Below are positions 44,775 through 54,576 of a stretch of DNA of 64,000 nucleotides, piece by piece; the stretch's first letter is position 1; every line of letters begins with the position of its first letter. A program made the translations under genes and the position numbers. Origin of the DNA: Dichelobacter nodosus (GTDB taxonomy: Bacteria; Pseudomonadota; Gammaproteobacteria; Cardiobacteriales; Cardiobacteriaceae); the NCBI RefSeq assembly GCF_001263335.1, contig NZ_LGVW01000028.1, forward strand, positions 160,001 to 224,000. The letters are read 5' to 3'. The notes beneath the pieces were generated by a model, which worked only from the letters and a program-made list of their open reading frames with translations, ran no database searches and had not been told where the DNA came from.

Positions 44775-45593
44775 TTAATCTTGATAACGCATTGGAAACG
44801 TTAAATTATCCAATAACGCAACATAAAAACTGCCTAATCCCGAAGTCGTTAAACCCGCCCGTTCACCGGCGCGTTTCATCAAAGCGCACGCAGAAGCCGC
44901 GCCATACAAAACGTCACCACATAATACCGTTGACGCAATCATCGCCGATAAAACGCAACCCGTGCCGCAAACGCGCCCTAAAAAAGGGTGTCCGCCGCGC
45001 ACTGCTAAAATCGTCTCGCCGTCGGTCACATAATCAATTTCTCCCGTAACGACGACAACCGCACGTTGATGAATGGCTAATTTCACTGCCGCTTCAATTG
45101 CTTCCGAAGAACTCATCACATTTTCAAAACTACGGCGTCCGTACGTATCATTCAAATAAGAAATTTCCGAGGCATTGCCACGAATCACCCGCGGATAATA
45201 ACGCAATAATTCGCGCGCAAAACCGCTGCGGTAAGACAAAATATCGCTGACCGCTGCCGGATCAAAAACCCACCATTTGCCGTGATCATGCGCTACTTGC
45301 GCACTCATCGATAAAGAACGCAACCGCTCATCGGTTAACGAATCCAAATTCATCACCACATTTGCCGCACGTTGAGAAAATTCAACGACTTCCTGCCACG
45401 ATTCCACCATTGCCGGTTTCGCGCCAATTGCCAACAATGCATTTGCCACAAAAAATTTAGTCGTATTATTCGTTAAACAATGAATAAACGGCGCATTTGC
45501 ATAAGCCCGATCGAGATAAAATTGTGCCGATTTAAAATCAAAAGTTTGCACATTAAAATCAATGCTTTTACCCATTTCCAATGATTCCGTCAT
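44775..45593 (-). CDS. thiM: Hydroxyethylthiazole kinase ThiM
   Basis: 272 residues of the ribokinase-like fold. It phosphorylates 4-methyl-5-(2-hydroxyethyl)thiazole in thiamine salvage. Blocks are PFIHCLTNNTTKFFVANALLAIGAKPAM at the N-terminus, WVFDPAAV, IRGNASEI, VVVTGEIDYVTDG, and the catalytic GRVCGTGCVLSAMI near 225-238. No thiD or thiE is adjacent, and no TPP riboswitch was found upstream, where rimI overlaps it by four bases. The thiazole must therefore be salvaged with help from genes elsewhere. Confidence 0.93.
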   Translation of the reverse strand: MTESLEMGKSIDFNVQTFDFKSAQFYLDRAYANAPFIHCLTNNTTKFFVANALLAIGAKPAMVESWQEVVEFSQRAANVVMNLDSLTDERLRSLSMSAQVAHDHGKWWVFDPAAVSDILSYRSGFARELLRYYPRVIRGNASEISYLNDTYGRRSFENVMSSSEAIEAAVKLAIHQRAVVVVTGEIDYVTDGETILAVRGGHPFLGRVCGTGCVLSAMIASTVLCGDVLYGAASACALMKRAGERAGLTTSGLGSFYVALLDNLTFPMRYQD

Positions 45594-46030
45594 CTTCTTT
45601 CCTTTTGTAAAACGTCAACCGCCGCGTTTCGACAATAACAAATCGCATCTTCTCGCTGACCGTTCGACGCGGGATAATAATGTTTACGACGAACAATCGG
45701 CATAAAACCCAACTGTTGATACAAACATTTTGCCGCGTCATTACTCGCGCGCACTTCTAAAAAACAACACGCCACGCCGCGCGCATCGCATTGCCGACAA
45801 AATTCAGCTAATAATGTTTTACCAATACCGCGGCGCCGATAATCGCGCACCACGGCAAACGATAATAACGTTGCCTCATCGAAAACTTTTTGCCACGCCG
45901 CAAACGCGCATAACGTGTTACCATCAACGGCAACAATCAATTCATCATGTTCTTGCGGCACATAAACGCCACATTCGCGCGCCATGTCGGCAACGTCCAA
46001 AGCGTTGCCGGCGCGCATATTAATCTTCAT
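45590..46030 (-). CDS. rimI: Ribosomal protein alanine N-acetyltransferase RimI
   Basis: 146 residues of the GNAT fold. The acetyl-CoA motif RRRGIGKTLL (RxxGxG) lies at about 85-94. SFAVVRDYRRRGIG, CCFLEVRASNDAAKCLYQQLGF and the C-terminal RKHYYPASNGQREDAICY match RimI, which acetylates the N-terminus of ribosomal protein S18. Its usual neighbour tsaB is missing. It lies between metG and thiM on the minus strand and overlaps thiM by four bases. Confidence 0.88.
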   Translation of the reverse strand: MKINMRAGNALDVADMARECGVYVPQEHDELIVAVDGNTLCAFAAWQKVFDEATLLSFAVVRDYRRRGIGKTLLAEFCRQCDARGVACCFLEVRASNDAAKCLYQQLGFMPIVRRKHYYPASNGQREDAICYCRNAAVDVLQKERR

Positions 46031-46036
46031 TTAATG

Positions 46037-48058
46037 CTAACTGATGGTCATACCGGCGCGGGCGCGTCCGTTTGCCAAAAGAATTTGTAAATCGCAATCG
46101 TCGCTGGCAGATAAAATCATGCCTTCGCTGACGCCAAACCGCATTTTTCTCGGTTTAAGATTGGCTACGTAAACAACTAATTGCCCAACTAATTCCTCTG
46201 GTTGATGAAATCTTTTGATGCCAGAAAATACTTGGCGTTTGCCCAAATCGCCCACATCTAATTGAAATTTCAACAATTTATCAGAACCTTCCACCGCCTC
46301 ACACGCCAAAACTTTGGCAATGCGTAAATCCAATTGTGCAAAATCATCAATCGTAATTTCGCTTTTTTCCGGCGCGGCGGACGGTTGCACGGGCGCTTTT
46401 GTTTCGGCTTTCAATTCTTCTCGGCTGTCTTGAATCAGCGCATTTAAAGTTGCTTCTTCAATCCGCTGCATCATCGGCGAAAATGCGGCAATTTCATGAT
46501 TGATCATCGGTTTTTCAATATCTTGCCACGATTGCGGCGATAATTTTAAAAACGCTTCCGCATCAGCGGCAACTTTCGGTAAAACTGGTTTTAAATAAAT
46601 GATTAATAAACGAAATGCTTCCAAAACCACGCTGGCAATTTGCGCAATTTCCGCCGCTTTTCCAGTTTCTTTTGCCAAAATCCACGGTTTTGTTTCATCA
46701 ACATAAGCATTTACCGCATCAGCCAACGCCATCACCTCGCGCACCGCCTGACCAAATTCGCGTTGTTCATAATCGCGGGCGATGGTTTCACTTTTACCGC
46801 GCAATTGCTCCAATAATGCGCTATCCGAAAAAGCGGAAACTGTTGTGTTATCGGCAAAACGTTGTAAAAACGGCGCGCTGCGGCTGGCTAAATTAATCAA
46901 TTTTCCGACCAAATCGCTGTTTACTTTTTGCCGGAAATCGTTCAAATTCAAATCAATATCTTCAACTTTCGCCGATAATTTGCTGGCGATGTAATAGCGG
47001 AGATATTCGGGGCGCAAATGTTTTAAATAAGTGCGGGCTTTGATAAATGTGCCGCGTGATTTACTCATTTTTTCGCCGTTGACTGTTAAAAAACCGTGGC
47101 AAAAAACGCCCGTCGGTTTTTGTAATCCTGCGCCTTCCAGCATCGCCGGCCAAAATAACATATGAAAATAGGCGATATCTTTGCCGATAAAATGATAACG
47201 TTCCGTTTTATTGTCATCACGCCAAAAATCGTCAAAAGAAACGTGTTGATGTTGCTGGCAAAATGCTTGAAAACTGCCCAAATAACCTACCGGCGCATCA
47301 AGCCAAACGTAAAAATACTTATCTTTTGCTTCAGGAATGGTAAAACCCCAATAAGGCGCATCGCGCGAAATATCCCACGGTTGTAATCCCGCTTCAAACC
47401 ATTCCGCTAATTTATGACGCATTGCCGGTTGCAGATCCGCGCGTTGTAACCAATCTTTTAAAAAATCGGTAAATTGCGGCAAATCAAAAAAGAAATGTTC
47501 ACTTTTTTTCATGATCGGCGTCGCGCCGGATAACACGGAATACGGTTGGATTAAATCCGTGGGCGCATAAGTTGATCCGCAAACTTCGCAATTATCGCCA
47601 TATTGATCTTTTGCCTGACATTTAGGGCAAATGCCTTTGATGAAGCGATCGGGTAAAAAGATATTTTTTTCCGGATCAAAGAGCTGGGAAATTTCTTTTT
47701 TGAGAATATAACCTTTGGATTTCAGCGTTTGATAAATTTCGTTGGTGAGTTGACGATTTTCATCGCTGTGCGTGGTGTGATAATGATGATGATTGATTAA
47801 AAATCCTTGAAAATCGCTGATATGTTCGGCGCGCACTTCGTCTAATAATACTTCTGGTGTAACGCCTTTTTTTTCGGCGTGTAACATAATCGCGGTGCCG
47901 TGGGCATCATCGGCACAAACGTAATAACATTCATGCCCGCGTAATTGTTGAAAACGCACCCAAATATCGGTTTGAATGTGTTCCACCATATGCCCTAAAT
48001 GAATGGAACCGTTGGCATACGGCAAAGCCGAACTGACAAAAATACGACGTACACTCAT
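46037..48058 (-). CDS. metG: Methionyl-tRNA synthetase
   Basis: 673 residues from the ATG at 48058 (AGGA upstream). The class I HIGH motif is HLGHM (about 20-24) and KMSKS is at [11 protein letters not shown] zinc knuckle is visible as [17 protein letters not shown]. The anticodon-binding domain follows. The C-terminal 100 residues form the OB-fold tRNA-binding and dimerisation domain ([18 protein letters not shown]). The linker before it is rich in Ala/Pro/Lys (about 548-565). It charges initiator and elongator tRNA-Met. It is divergent from rlmH. Confidence 0.97.
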   Translation of the reverse strand: MSVRRIFVSSALPYANGSIHLGHMVEHIQTDIWVRFQQLRGHECYYVCADDAHGTAIMLHAEKKGVTPEVLLDEVRAEHISDFQGFLINHHHYHTTHSDENRQLTNEIYQTLKSKGYILKKEISQLFDPEKNIFLPDRFIKGICPKCQAKDQYGDNCEVCGSTYAPTDLIQPYSVLSGATPIMKKSEHFFFDLPQFTDFLKDWLQRADLQPAMRHKLAEWFEAGLQPWDISRDAPYWGFTIPEAKDKYFYVWLDAPVGYLGSFQAFCQQHQHVSFDDFWRDDNKTERYHFIGKDIAYFHMLFWPAMLEGAGLQKPTGVFCHGFLTVNGEKMSKSRGTFIKARTYLKHLRPEYLRYYIASKLSAKVEDIDLNLNDFRQKVNSDLVGKLINLASRSAPFLQRFADNTTVSAFSDSALLEQLRGKSETIARDYEQREFGQAVREVMALADAVNAYVDETKPWILAKETGKAAEIAQIASVVLEAFRLLIIYLKPVLPKVAADAEAFLKLSPQSWQDIEKPMINHEIAAFSPMMQRIEEATLNALIQDSREELKAETKAPVQPSAAPEKSEITIDDFAQLDLRIAKVLACEAVEGSDKLLKFQLDVGDLGKRQVFSGIKRFHQPEELVGQLVVYVANLKPRKMRFGVSEGMILSASDDCDLQILLANGRARAGMTIS

Positions 48059-48212
48059 GATAAAAATCCTGTTTAAAAAGTAATATTTTAGCAAATAGAT
48101 TTTTTAACCGCAGTGATTACCGCCGCACTTTAAAGAAAATTGCTGCCGTTATTCCGACTTTACCGCGGCGGCAAAATCATTTACGGTACGCGCTATTTTT
48201 CAAAGGATAAAA

Positions 48213-48683
48213 ATGGATATCACAATTATTGCGGTGGGCAATAAAATGCCGGATTGGGTTAATGAAGGTTTTTCTGATTATGCAACGCGTTTTAATGCGG
48301 AAATCAATATGCAATTAAAAGAAATTCCCCTGCAAAAACGCGGTGATGATAAACAAATCGCTGCCGCGCGCAGCAAAGAAAGTGCACAAATATTAGCCGC
48401 GCTCGCCGGCAAAGATTATGTGGTGACGCTTGATATTGCTGGCAAAAATTATCGCTCCGAACAATTGGCGGCGCGTTTGCAATTCTGGCAAGAAAATGCC
48501 CGTTCGTTGGCTTTAATTATCGGCGGACCTGAAGGATTGAGCGCGGAAGTAAAAAACCGCGCGCAAGAAAGTTGGTCATTAGGCGCGCTGACTTTGCCGC
48601 ACCCTTTAGTGCGCATTATCGTTGCCGAAGCGTTATATCGCGCGTGGTCAATTAATCATCATCACCCGTATCACCGCGCATAA
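48213..48683 (+). CDS. rlmH: 23S rRNA (pseudouridine(1915)-N(3))-methyltransferase RlmH
   Basis: 156 residues of the SPOUT class, which methylates pseudouridine 1915 in helix 69 of 23S rRNA in the assembled ribosome. The SAM-knot sequence FIIGGPEGL-type is seen as LIIGGPEGLSAEVKNRA, followed by LTLPHPLVRIIVAEALYRAWSINHHHPYHR at the C-terminus. The length and start (AAAGGA ribosome site) are normal. It lies 59 bases upstream of corC; its usual partner rsfS is not here. Confidence 0.97.
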   Translation: MDITIIAVGNKMPDWVNEGFSDYATRFNAEINMQLKEIPLQKRGDDKQIAAARSKESAQILAALAGKDYVVTLDIAGKNYRSEQLAARLQFWQENARSLALIIGGPEGLSAEVKNRAQESWSLGALTLPHPLVRIIVAEALYRAWSINHHHPYHRA

Positions 48684-48742
48684 AGCACAATTACTTTTAA
48701 ATGCGTTACAATAATCGCCGTATCAATTATTCCTTAACCTCA

Positions 48743-49609
48743 ATGAATGATGAATTTTCTGGATCGAAAAGCAGCTGGTTGAAAAAACTGGCGCTTTTAC
48801 TCACCGATAAAACACAACCCGAAAATCCCCAAGATGCCTTTCATCTTTTGTTAGACGACTACCGTCACAATCAAACCATCAATGATGATACTGCCACGAT
48901 GATGGAATCCTTGCTTGAACTCAATCATACGCACGTGCGCGATGTGATGATTCCGCGCGGGCAAATGGTTGTTATTCATGAGCATTGGTCGCTTGATAAA
49001 GTATTAAGCGTAATTATTCAATCGGGACATTCGCGTTATCCCGTCATCGATGAAAGTCACGAAAAAATTCTCGGTATTTTAATTACTAAAGATCTACTGC
49101 CGATATTGGTTGATGACGACGAAAATCCCAATTTTATGGCAGTAATCCGTTCGGCAACCGTTGTTCCTGAAAGTAAACCGCTCGATGCGATGCTGCGCGA
49201 TTTTCGAACCAACCGCAATCATATGGCGATCGTCATCGATGAATACGGCAATTTATCGGGATTGGTAACCATTGAAGACGTTATCGAAGAAATCGTTGGC
49301 GAAATTGACGATGAACACGATCAAATTCCCGATGCGGAAATTCGTACGCTACCCGATGGCAGTTATCAAGTGAAAGCGCTGATGATGATCGAGCATTTTA
49401 ATGAACAATTTCAAACTCATTTGCCCGATGAAGATGCCGACACTATCGGCGGTTATTTACTGCATTATTTTGGACGCATTCCCATCAACGGCGAACGTTT
49501 ATCCATCGATGGTTGGGAAATTATCGTCAGTAAAGCCAATCAACGGCGCATTTTGCAGTTAAAAGTTGTCGCAACGAATGAAGAACATACAGAAAAAGCG
49601 GAAGAATAA
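48743..49609 (+). CDS. corC: CorC/YbeX-type CBS-domain protein (magnesium/cobalt efflux family)
   Basis: 288 residues. I begin at the ATG at 48743 because MNDEFSGSKSSW aligns with the CorC N-terminus; an upstream in-frame ATG exists at 48701 and neither has a clear ribosome site. Two CBS domains (about 66-185) carry HSRYPVIDE and RNHMAIVIDEYGNLSGLVTIEDVIEEIVGEI. A CorC_HlyC domain (DADTIGGYLLHYFGRIP) forms the C-terminus. The family is linked to magnesium and cobalt resistance and, more recently, to ribosome and membrane functions. The gene's last codons lie inside a terminator stem. Confidence 0.93.
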   Translation: MNDEFSGSKSSWLKKLALLLTDKTQPENPQDAFHLLLDDYRHNQTINDDTATMMESLLELNHTHVRDVMIPRGQMVVIHEHWSLDKVLSVIIQSGHSRYPVIDESHEKILGILITKDLLPILVDDDENPNFMAVIRSATVVPESKPLDAMLRDFRTNRNHMAIVIDEYGNLSGLVTIEDVIEEIVGEIDDEHDQIPDAEIRTLPDGSYQVKALMMIEHFNEQFQTHLPDEDADTIGGYLLHYFGRIPINGERLSIDGWEIIVSKANQRRILQLKVVATNEEHTEKAEE

Positions 49610-49621
49610 CTTCCGCTTTTT
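49593..49621. terminator. Terminator overlapping the 3' end of corC
   Basis: AAAAAGCGGAAG, AATAA, CTTCCGCTTTTT. The left arm encodes the last corC codons and the stop lies in the loop. It can act both ways, for corC and for the L,D-transpeptidase gene. Confidence 0.85.
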
Positions 49622-49624
49622 GCG

Positions 49625-50539
49625 TTAAAGATTGTTTGCTGGCGTCGTTGTCACGGGAACCGGCATGCCCGATGCTTCTTCAACCACCGCTCGAATCAAA
49701 TTTTCTGAAACGCGCAATCCGCGTGCTGATGCTTTTTCTGTCACCACGGCAATGGCTTTTTTCATCGCCGCTTGAGCGCTGATGCGATCTTCATCAATCG
49801 GCGGGTGATATTCAAGAAATAATTCATCGCCAAACCAGCCGACTTTCATTTCTTGTTTGATTACGTTTACTTTCGTACCCTGCGGCGTCATCGCAAATAA
49901 TTCTTTAATCCCTTCGGGAAACATACGAATGCAGCCGTGCGAAACGCGCATGCCGACGCCCCACGGTTTATTTGTGCCATGAATTAAATAGCTCGGATTC
50001 GATAAACGCATGGCAAAAAGTCCCAAAGGATTATTAGGGCCTGCTTCTACAACCGCCGGCAAAATATCGCCTTTTGCAGCGTGTTCGGCGCGCAAAGAAG
50101 CCGGCGGCGTCCACGTGGGATTAGGACGTTTTTCGGTAATCGTGTGCACACCAAGCGGCGTTCCCCAATCTTCACGACCAATGCCGATGGCGTAAACGTA
50201 AACCAATGATTTACCTTCCGGAAAATAATACAAACGCATTTCCGGCAAATTAATCACAATGCCTTCCCGCGGCACTTCCGGCAAAATATAACGCGAAGGC
50301 ACCAATACTTTTTTCCCAACTTCCGGCGCCCATAAATCAACGTCAGGATTTGCATGACGCATTGCTTCAACGCCAATACCAAATTGACGTCCGATATCGA
50401 GCAAATCTTCATCTTTTTGCACGTTTACTTGCCGCACCATGCCGACGATATCAACGCCTGCCGGCGGTAATACAAAGCGTTCGGAAAAAGCGTGACGCAT
50501 CATCGTCACGCTCATTACTAACAATAATATCCGTATCAT
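49625..50539 (-). CDS. L,D-transpeptidase (ErfK/YbiS/YcfS/YnhG type) with LysM domain
   Basis: 304 residues. A signal peptide (about 1-19) precedes a LysM peptidoglycan-binding domain (about 37-82) and a YkuD catalytic domain (about 92-230). The active-site residues are intact: His187 in IHGTN, then SHGCIRM with His201, Cys203 and Arg205. Such enzymes attach Braun's lipoprotein to peptidoglycan or form 3-3 cross-links. Which of the two occurs here is not clear from the sequence. The C-terminus ends in a Pro/Thr-rich tail. It lies 3 bases downstream of lysS and may belong to the prfB-lysS transcript. Confidence 0.92.
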   Translation of the reverse strand: MIRILLLVMSVTMMRHAFSERFVLPPAGVDIVGMVRQVNVQKDEDLLDIGRQFGIGVEAMRHANPDVDLWAPEVGKKVLVPSRYILPEVPREGIVINLPEMRLYYFPEGKSLVYVYAIGIGREDWGTPLGVHTITEKRPNPTWTPPASLRAEHAAKGDILPAVVEAGPNNPLGLFAMRLSNPSYLIHGTNKPWGVGMRVSHGCIRMFPEGIKELFAMTPQGTKVNVIKQEMKVGWFGDELFLEYHPPIDEDRISAQAAMKKAIAVVTEKASARGLRVSENLIRAVVEEASGMPVPVTTTPANNL

Positions 50540-50542
50540 GAC

Positions 50543-52039
50543 CTACTCGGGACGCATATGAGGGAATAACAACACATCACGAATTGAAGGCGCATTGGTC
50601 AATAACATCACTAAACGATCAATGCCAATGCCTTGACCCGCGGTGGGCGGCAAACCGTATTCCAACGCGCGCACGAAATCACCGTCATAATGCATTGCTT
50701 CTTCATCGCCGGCTTCAAATGCGGCAGCTTGTTCTTTAAAGCGTTCGGCTTGATCTTCGGCATCGTTGAGTTCGGAAAAGCCGTTGGCAATTTCGCGTCC
50801 GCCAATAAAGAGTTCAAAACGATCGGTAATGTCTGGATTTTCATCATTGCGCCGTGATAAAGGTGAAACCACCGCCGGATATTCGATGACGAATGTCGGT
50901 TGAATTAATAAATGTTCCACGCCTTCTTCAAAAATCATCGTCATCAATTTGCCGCAATCGCTTTCATTGCCCGCGTCAATATGGAATTTTTCTTTTAACA
51001 ATTGCACCATTTTCGGCGCGTCTTCTAAAATATTTGCCGCTTCGGGAACGTATTGGCAAACGGCATCGCGCATCGGCAAACGTCGGAATTGTGAAAAATC
51101 GATTTCCGTTCCTTGATAATCAAATTTCGTCGTGCCCAAAATGGTTTGCGCCAAACCTTGGAATAATACTTCGCTTAAATCCATCAAATCGTTGTAATCG
51201 GCATAAGCTTGATAAAACTCCAACATAGTAAACTCGGGATTATGCCGCGCGGATACGCCTTCATTACGGAAATTGCGGTTAATTTCAAAAACGCGCTCAA
51301 AACCGCCTACCACCAGCCGTTTTAAATACAATTCCGGCGCAATGCGCAAATAAAGCGGCATATCTAAAGCATTATGATGCGTAATAAACGGTTTTGCCGC
51401 GGCGCCACCGGGAATTGGGTGCATCATCGGCGTTTCCACTTCTAAAAAGTCCCGCGCTTCAAAGAAATGGCGGATATAACTGATAATTTTTGACCGCGCT
51501 TTAAAAACATCGCAGCTTTGTGCATTAACCATTAAATCCACATAACGTTGACGATAACGAATTTCTTGGTCAGTTAAACCGTGGAATTTATCCGGCAACG
51601 GGCGCAATGATTTTGTTAATAAACGAATGGCGTTTGTTTGTACGGTTAACTCGCCGGTTTTAGTGCGAAAAAGAGAACCGGACGCAAAAATAATGTCGCC
51701 GACGTCCCACGTTTTAAATTCTTCATAAACTTCCTCGGTTAACGCATCGCTGGAAACGTACAATTGAATTTGTTCACCAGATCCATCTTGAACATGCACA
51801 AAACTGGCTTTTCCCATCACCCGTTTTCCCATCATGCGTCCGGCAATGGCAACGGTTCCTGCTTGCGATAAAGCGGCTTCATCGCCGTGATCAAAATCGC
51901 GATGCAATTGCGCGGCTTTATGCGTGGGACGCGCATCATTAGGAAACGCAATTTTTTGCGTATCGCGGATTTTTTGCAATTTCTGCCGGCGTTCGGCAAT
52001 CAACTTATTTTCATCTTGTATTTTTTCATTGTGACTCAT
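50543..52039 (-). CDS. lysS: Lysyl-tRNA synthetase, class II
   Basis: 498 residues. The N-terminal OB-fold anticodon-binding domain ([22 protein letters not shown]) is followed by the class II core: motif 1 near [21 protein letters not shown], motif 2 ([28 protein letters not shown]) and motif 3 ([19 protein letters not shown]). It charges tRNA-Lys. Its ATG overlaps the prfB stop by four bases, the same prfB-lysS coupling as in E. coli. Confidence 0.97.
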   Translation of the reverse strand: MSHNEKIQDENKLIAERRQKLQKIRDTQKIAFPNDARPTHKAAQLHRDFDHGDEAALSQAGTVAIAGRMMGKRVMGKASFVHVQDGSGEQIQLYVSSDALTEEVYEEFKTWDVGDIIFASGSLFRTKTGELTVQTNAIRLLTKSLRPLPDKFHGLTDQEIRYRQRYVDLMVNAQSCDVFKARSKIISYIRHFFEARDFLEVETPMMHPIPGGAAAKPFITHHNALDMPLYLRIAPELYLKRLVVGGFERVFEINRNFRNEGVSARHNPEFTMLEFYQAYADYNDLMDLSEVLFQGLAQTILGTTKFDYQGTEIDFSQFRRLPMRDAVCQYVPEAANILEDAPKMVQLLKEKFHIDAGNESDCGKLMTMIFEEGVEHLLIQPTFVIEYPAVVSPLSRRNDENPDITDRFELFIGGREIANGFSELNDAEDQAERFKEQAAAFEAGDEEAMHYDGDFVRALEYGLPPTAGQGIGIDRLVMLLTNAPSIRDVLLFPHMRPE

Positions 52040-53140
52040 AGTTCTACCCCTTGTTTGAGACTTTCCTGAATAAATGGGTCTAAATCACCGTCTAAAACCG
52101 CTTGTGTATTGCTGGTTTCATAACCGGTGCGTAAATCTTTAATTCTTTGTTGATCAAGAACATAAGAACGAATCTGATTCCCCCAACCAATATCAGATTT
52201 GCTATCTTCCAGCGCTTGCGCGCTTTCTGAACGTTTGTGTAACTCTAATTGATACAATTTAGCGCGTAAATGGCGCATGCAAGTTTGTTTATTTTGATGC
52301 TGACTTCGGCTGTCTTGCGATTGCACAACGGTTCCCGTTGGCAAATGCGTAATCCGAACAGCGGACTCGGTTCGGTTAACGTGTTGCCCGCCGGCGCCAG
52401 ATGCGCGATAAACATCAATCCGCAAATCCGCAGGATTAATGTCAATTTCAATAGCATCATCAATTTCTGGAGAAACGAAAACCGCGGCAAAAGACGTATG
52501 ACGGCGATTATTAGCATCAAAAGGCGATTTGCGCACTAAACGATGCACGCCGATTTCCGTTTTTAACCAACCATAAGCATATTCACCAGTAAAACGAATA
52601 GTTGCCGATTTAATGCCGGCAACGTCGCCTGGCGTTTCTTCCAATAATTCGGTGGTAAACCCTTTTGCTTCACCCCAACGTAAATACATGCGTTCTAACA
52701 TTTCCGCCCAATCTTGCGCTTCTGTTCCGCCCGATCCAGATTGAATATCCAAAAAAGCGTTGTTAGCGTCTAATTCGCCGGAAAACATGCGGCGAAATTC
52801 CAAAATTTCTACAGATTTTTGTAAACGCTCAATATCCAAACGCGCGGATTGCACCAGTTCTTCATCATTTTCATCTTCTGCTAACGCCATGAGTTCGCGC
52901 GCATCATTTAATCCCTGATGAATGTTATCCAATCCTAAAACCACCGTTTGCATGCTGGAACGCTCTTTATTAAGCGCGGCGGCGCGTTCCGGCTGCGACC
53001 AAATCGCTTGTTGTTCTAATTCGCGGTTGATTTCTTCTAAACGTTCTGCTTTTCCAGCGTAGTCAAAGATACCTCCGCAGCGACTGCTCTCGTTCTAATA
53101 ATTCATCAATCTGCTGATAATCTAAATTCAGCTCCATCAT
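52036..53140 (-). CDS. prfB: Peptide chain release factor 2, expressed through a programmed +1 frameshift
   Basis: The gene is in two frames. Codons 1-25 run from the ATG at 53140 to TAT CTT, codon 26 is an in-frame TGA (53065-53063), and reading resumes in +1 at GAC (53064). The slippery CTT-TGA-C and an upstream internal Shine-Dalgarno CGGAGG are the classical autoregulatory site, at the same codon as in E. coli. RF2 senses its own level: slow termination at UGA favours the shift. The 367-residue product has the SPF recognition tripeptide (RLVRKSPFD) and the GGQ catalytic motif ([14 protein letters not shown]). It is translationally coupled to lysS. Confidence 0.95.
53062..53079 (-). promoter_or_regulatory. 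prfB recoding signal
   Basis: Minus strand CGGAGG-TAT-CTT-TGA-C: an internal Shine-Dalgarno three bases before the CTT shift codon and the in-frame TGA followed by C, the weakest termination context. Confidence 0.95.
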
Positions 53141-53163
53141 AGAATTCCCGTAAAAAAGAGAAA

Positions 53164-53169
53164 ATTATA
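53164..53169 (-). promoter_or_regulatory. -10 box for prfB
   Basis: A TATAAT hexamer 24 bases before the prfB ATG. The -35 is poor. A perfect 5+5 inverted repeat, GCTTG-A-CAAGC, lies in the spacer near 53177-53187. Confidence 0.4.
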
Positions 53170-53310
53170 CGCGATAGCTTGACAAGCGTCATGAATGGAG
53201 CACCGGATTTTTATCGTTATCATCATCAAATAGCGATAAATTACCCCGATGATGCGCGGTAATTCCGTTAAAATAGAGCTTTATTGCCATCTATAAGGAG
53301 TTTTCCTCTT

Positions 53311-54576
53311 ATGAAGATCCTCATTATCGGTAACGGCGGGCGCGAGCACGCTATCGCATGGAAGCTCGCTCAAGAAGCTGAAATTCAAAATATTTACGTT
53401 TCTCCCGGCAATGCCGGCATTGTTGAATTACAAAAAGCCGAATGCGTGCGTTGCGATGATCTCGATGAAATCGTTGCTTTTGCGCTCGATAACGATATTG
53501 ATTTGACCATTGTCGGCTCGGAAGCTTGGTTAGTTGAAGGAATTGTTGATCGTTTTCATGACGAAAATTTAGCCATTTTTGGACCGCATCAAGCCGCGGC
53601 AATGTTGGAAGGCAGTAAAGCATTTGCCAAAGATTTCATGAAAAAATACAAGATAAAAACTGCTGATTATCAAATATTTACCGAACCGTCAGCTGCTTTA
53701 TCTTATTTAGAAAATTGCCGTTATCCGGTAGTGATTAAAGCCAGCGGTTTGGCGGCGGGAAAAGGCGTTGTGATTTGTCAAACGCATACCGAAGCGCAAA
53801 CAACCGTTCGTAACATGATGATTGAAAAACGCTTTGGTTTAGCGGGATTAGAAATCGTTATTGAAGAATATTTGCAGGGTTTTGAAGCTTCTGTTTTAAG
53901 TTTTTACGACGGCAAATACATCAAACCCATGCTTGCCGCCAAAGATCATAAAACCATCGGCGAACATAATACGGGGGAAAATACGGGCGGCATGGGTGTT
54001 GTTGTGCCGCACCCGCAATTTACGGAAACGCAATATCAGCAGTTTTTAACCGACGTTTTGCAACCCACATTGCGCGGATTACAAGCCGAAAATTTGCGTT
54101 TTGCCGGCGTGATTTTTTTCGGTTTAATGATTAATGAGCGCGGAGTGTTTCTGTTAGAGTACAACTTACGCTTTGGCGATCCGGAAACGCAAACTTTATT
54201 GCCGTTAATGCAAAGTTCTTTATTAACCGTGATTCAATCGTGTTTGGAAGCGCGTCTTGAAGAAACGCCACTGACTTGGTCAAAGCAAACGGCGGTTTGC
54301 GTGGTAGCGGCATCTCAAGGTTATCCCGCGGCATTTAAAAAAGGTTACACGATAGAACATATTGAAAAAGCACGGTTTTTTTCACATGTTTTTTTCGCGG
54401 GAACAAAATTACTCGACGGCGAATATTTAACTGATGGCGGTCGCGTGTTAAACGTCATCGGTTTGGGCAATTCACTTGCCGAAGCCAAACAAAAAGCCTA
54501 CAGCGGCATTCAGCTCATTACGTTTAACAGTATGACTTATCGCCGCGATATTGGCGACATTGAGGGGGAATTATGA
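53311..54576 (+). CDS. purD: Phosphoribosylamine-glycine ligase
   Basis: 421 residues from the ATG at 53311, where similarity begins; TAAGGAG lies 13-19 bases upstream. An ATP-grasp enzyme that makes glycinamide ribonucleotide, the second step of purine synthesis. Motifs are IIGNGGREHAIAWKL, VSPGNAG, VVIKASGLAAGKGVVIC, HKTIGEHNTGENTGGMGVV and FLLEYNLRFGDPETQ. It overlaps galE by four bases; the two form an operon although their pathways differ. purH is 22 kb away and unlinked. Confidence 0.96.
   Translation: MKILIIGNGGREHAIAWKLAQEAEIQNIYVSPGNAGIVELQKAECVRCDDLDEIVAFALDNDIDLTIVGSEAWLVEGIVDRFHDENLAIFGPHQAAAMLEGSKAFAKDFMKKYKIKTADYQIFTEPSAALSYLENCRYPVVIKASGLAAGKGVVICQTHTEAQTTVRNMMIEKRFGLAGLEIVIEEYLQGFEASVLSFYDGKYIKPMLAAKDHKTIGEHNTGENTGGMGVVVPHPQFTETQYQQFLTDVLQPTLRGLQAENLRFAGVIFFGLMINERGVFLLEYNLRFGDPETQTLLPLMQSSLLTVIQSCLEARLEETPLTWSKQTAVCVVAASQGYPAAFKKGYTIEHIEKARFFSHVFFAGTKLLDGEYLTDGGRVLNVIGLGNSLAEAKQKAYSGIQLITFNSMTYRRDIGDIEGEL

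Noticed and set aside
44700-46040. TPP riboswitch upstream of thiM
   Set aside because: thiM overlaps rimI by four bases and no thi-box-like sequence is seen upstream of rimI or metG.
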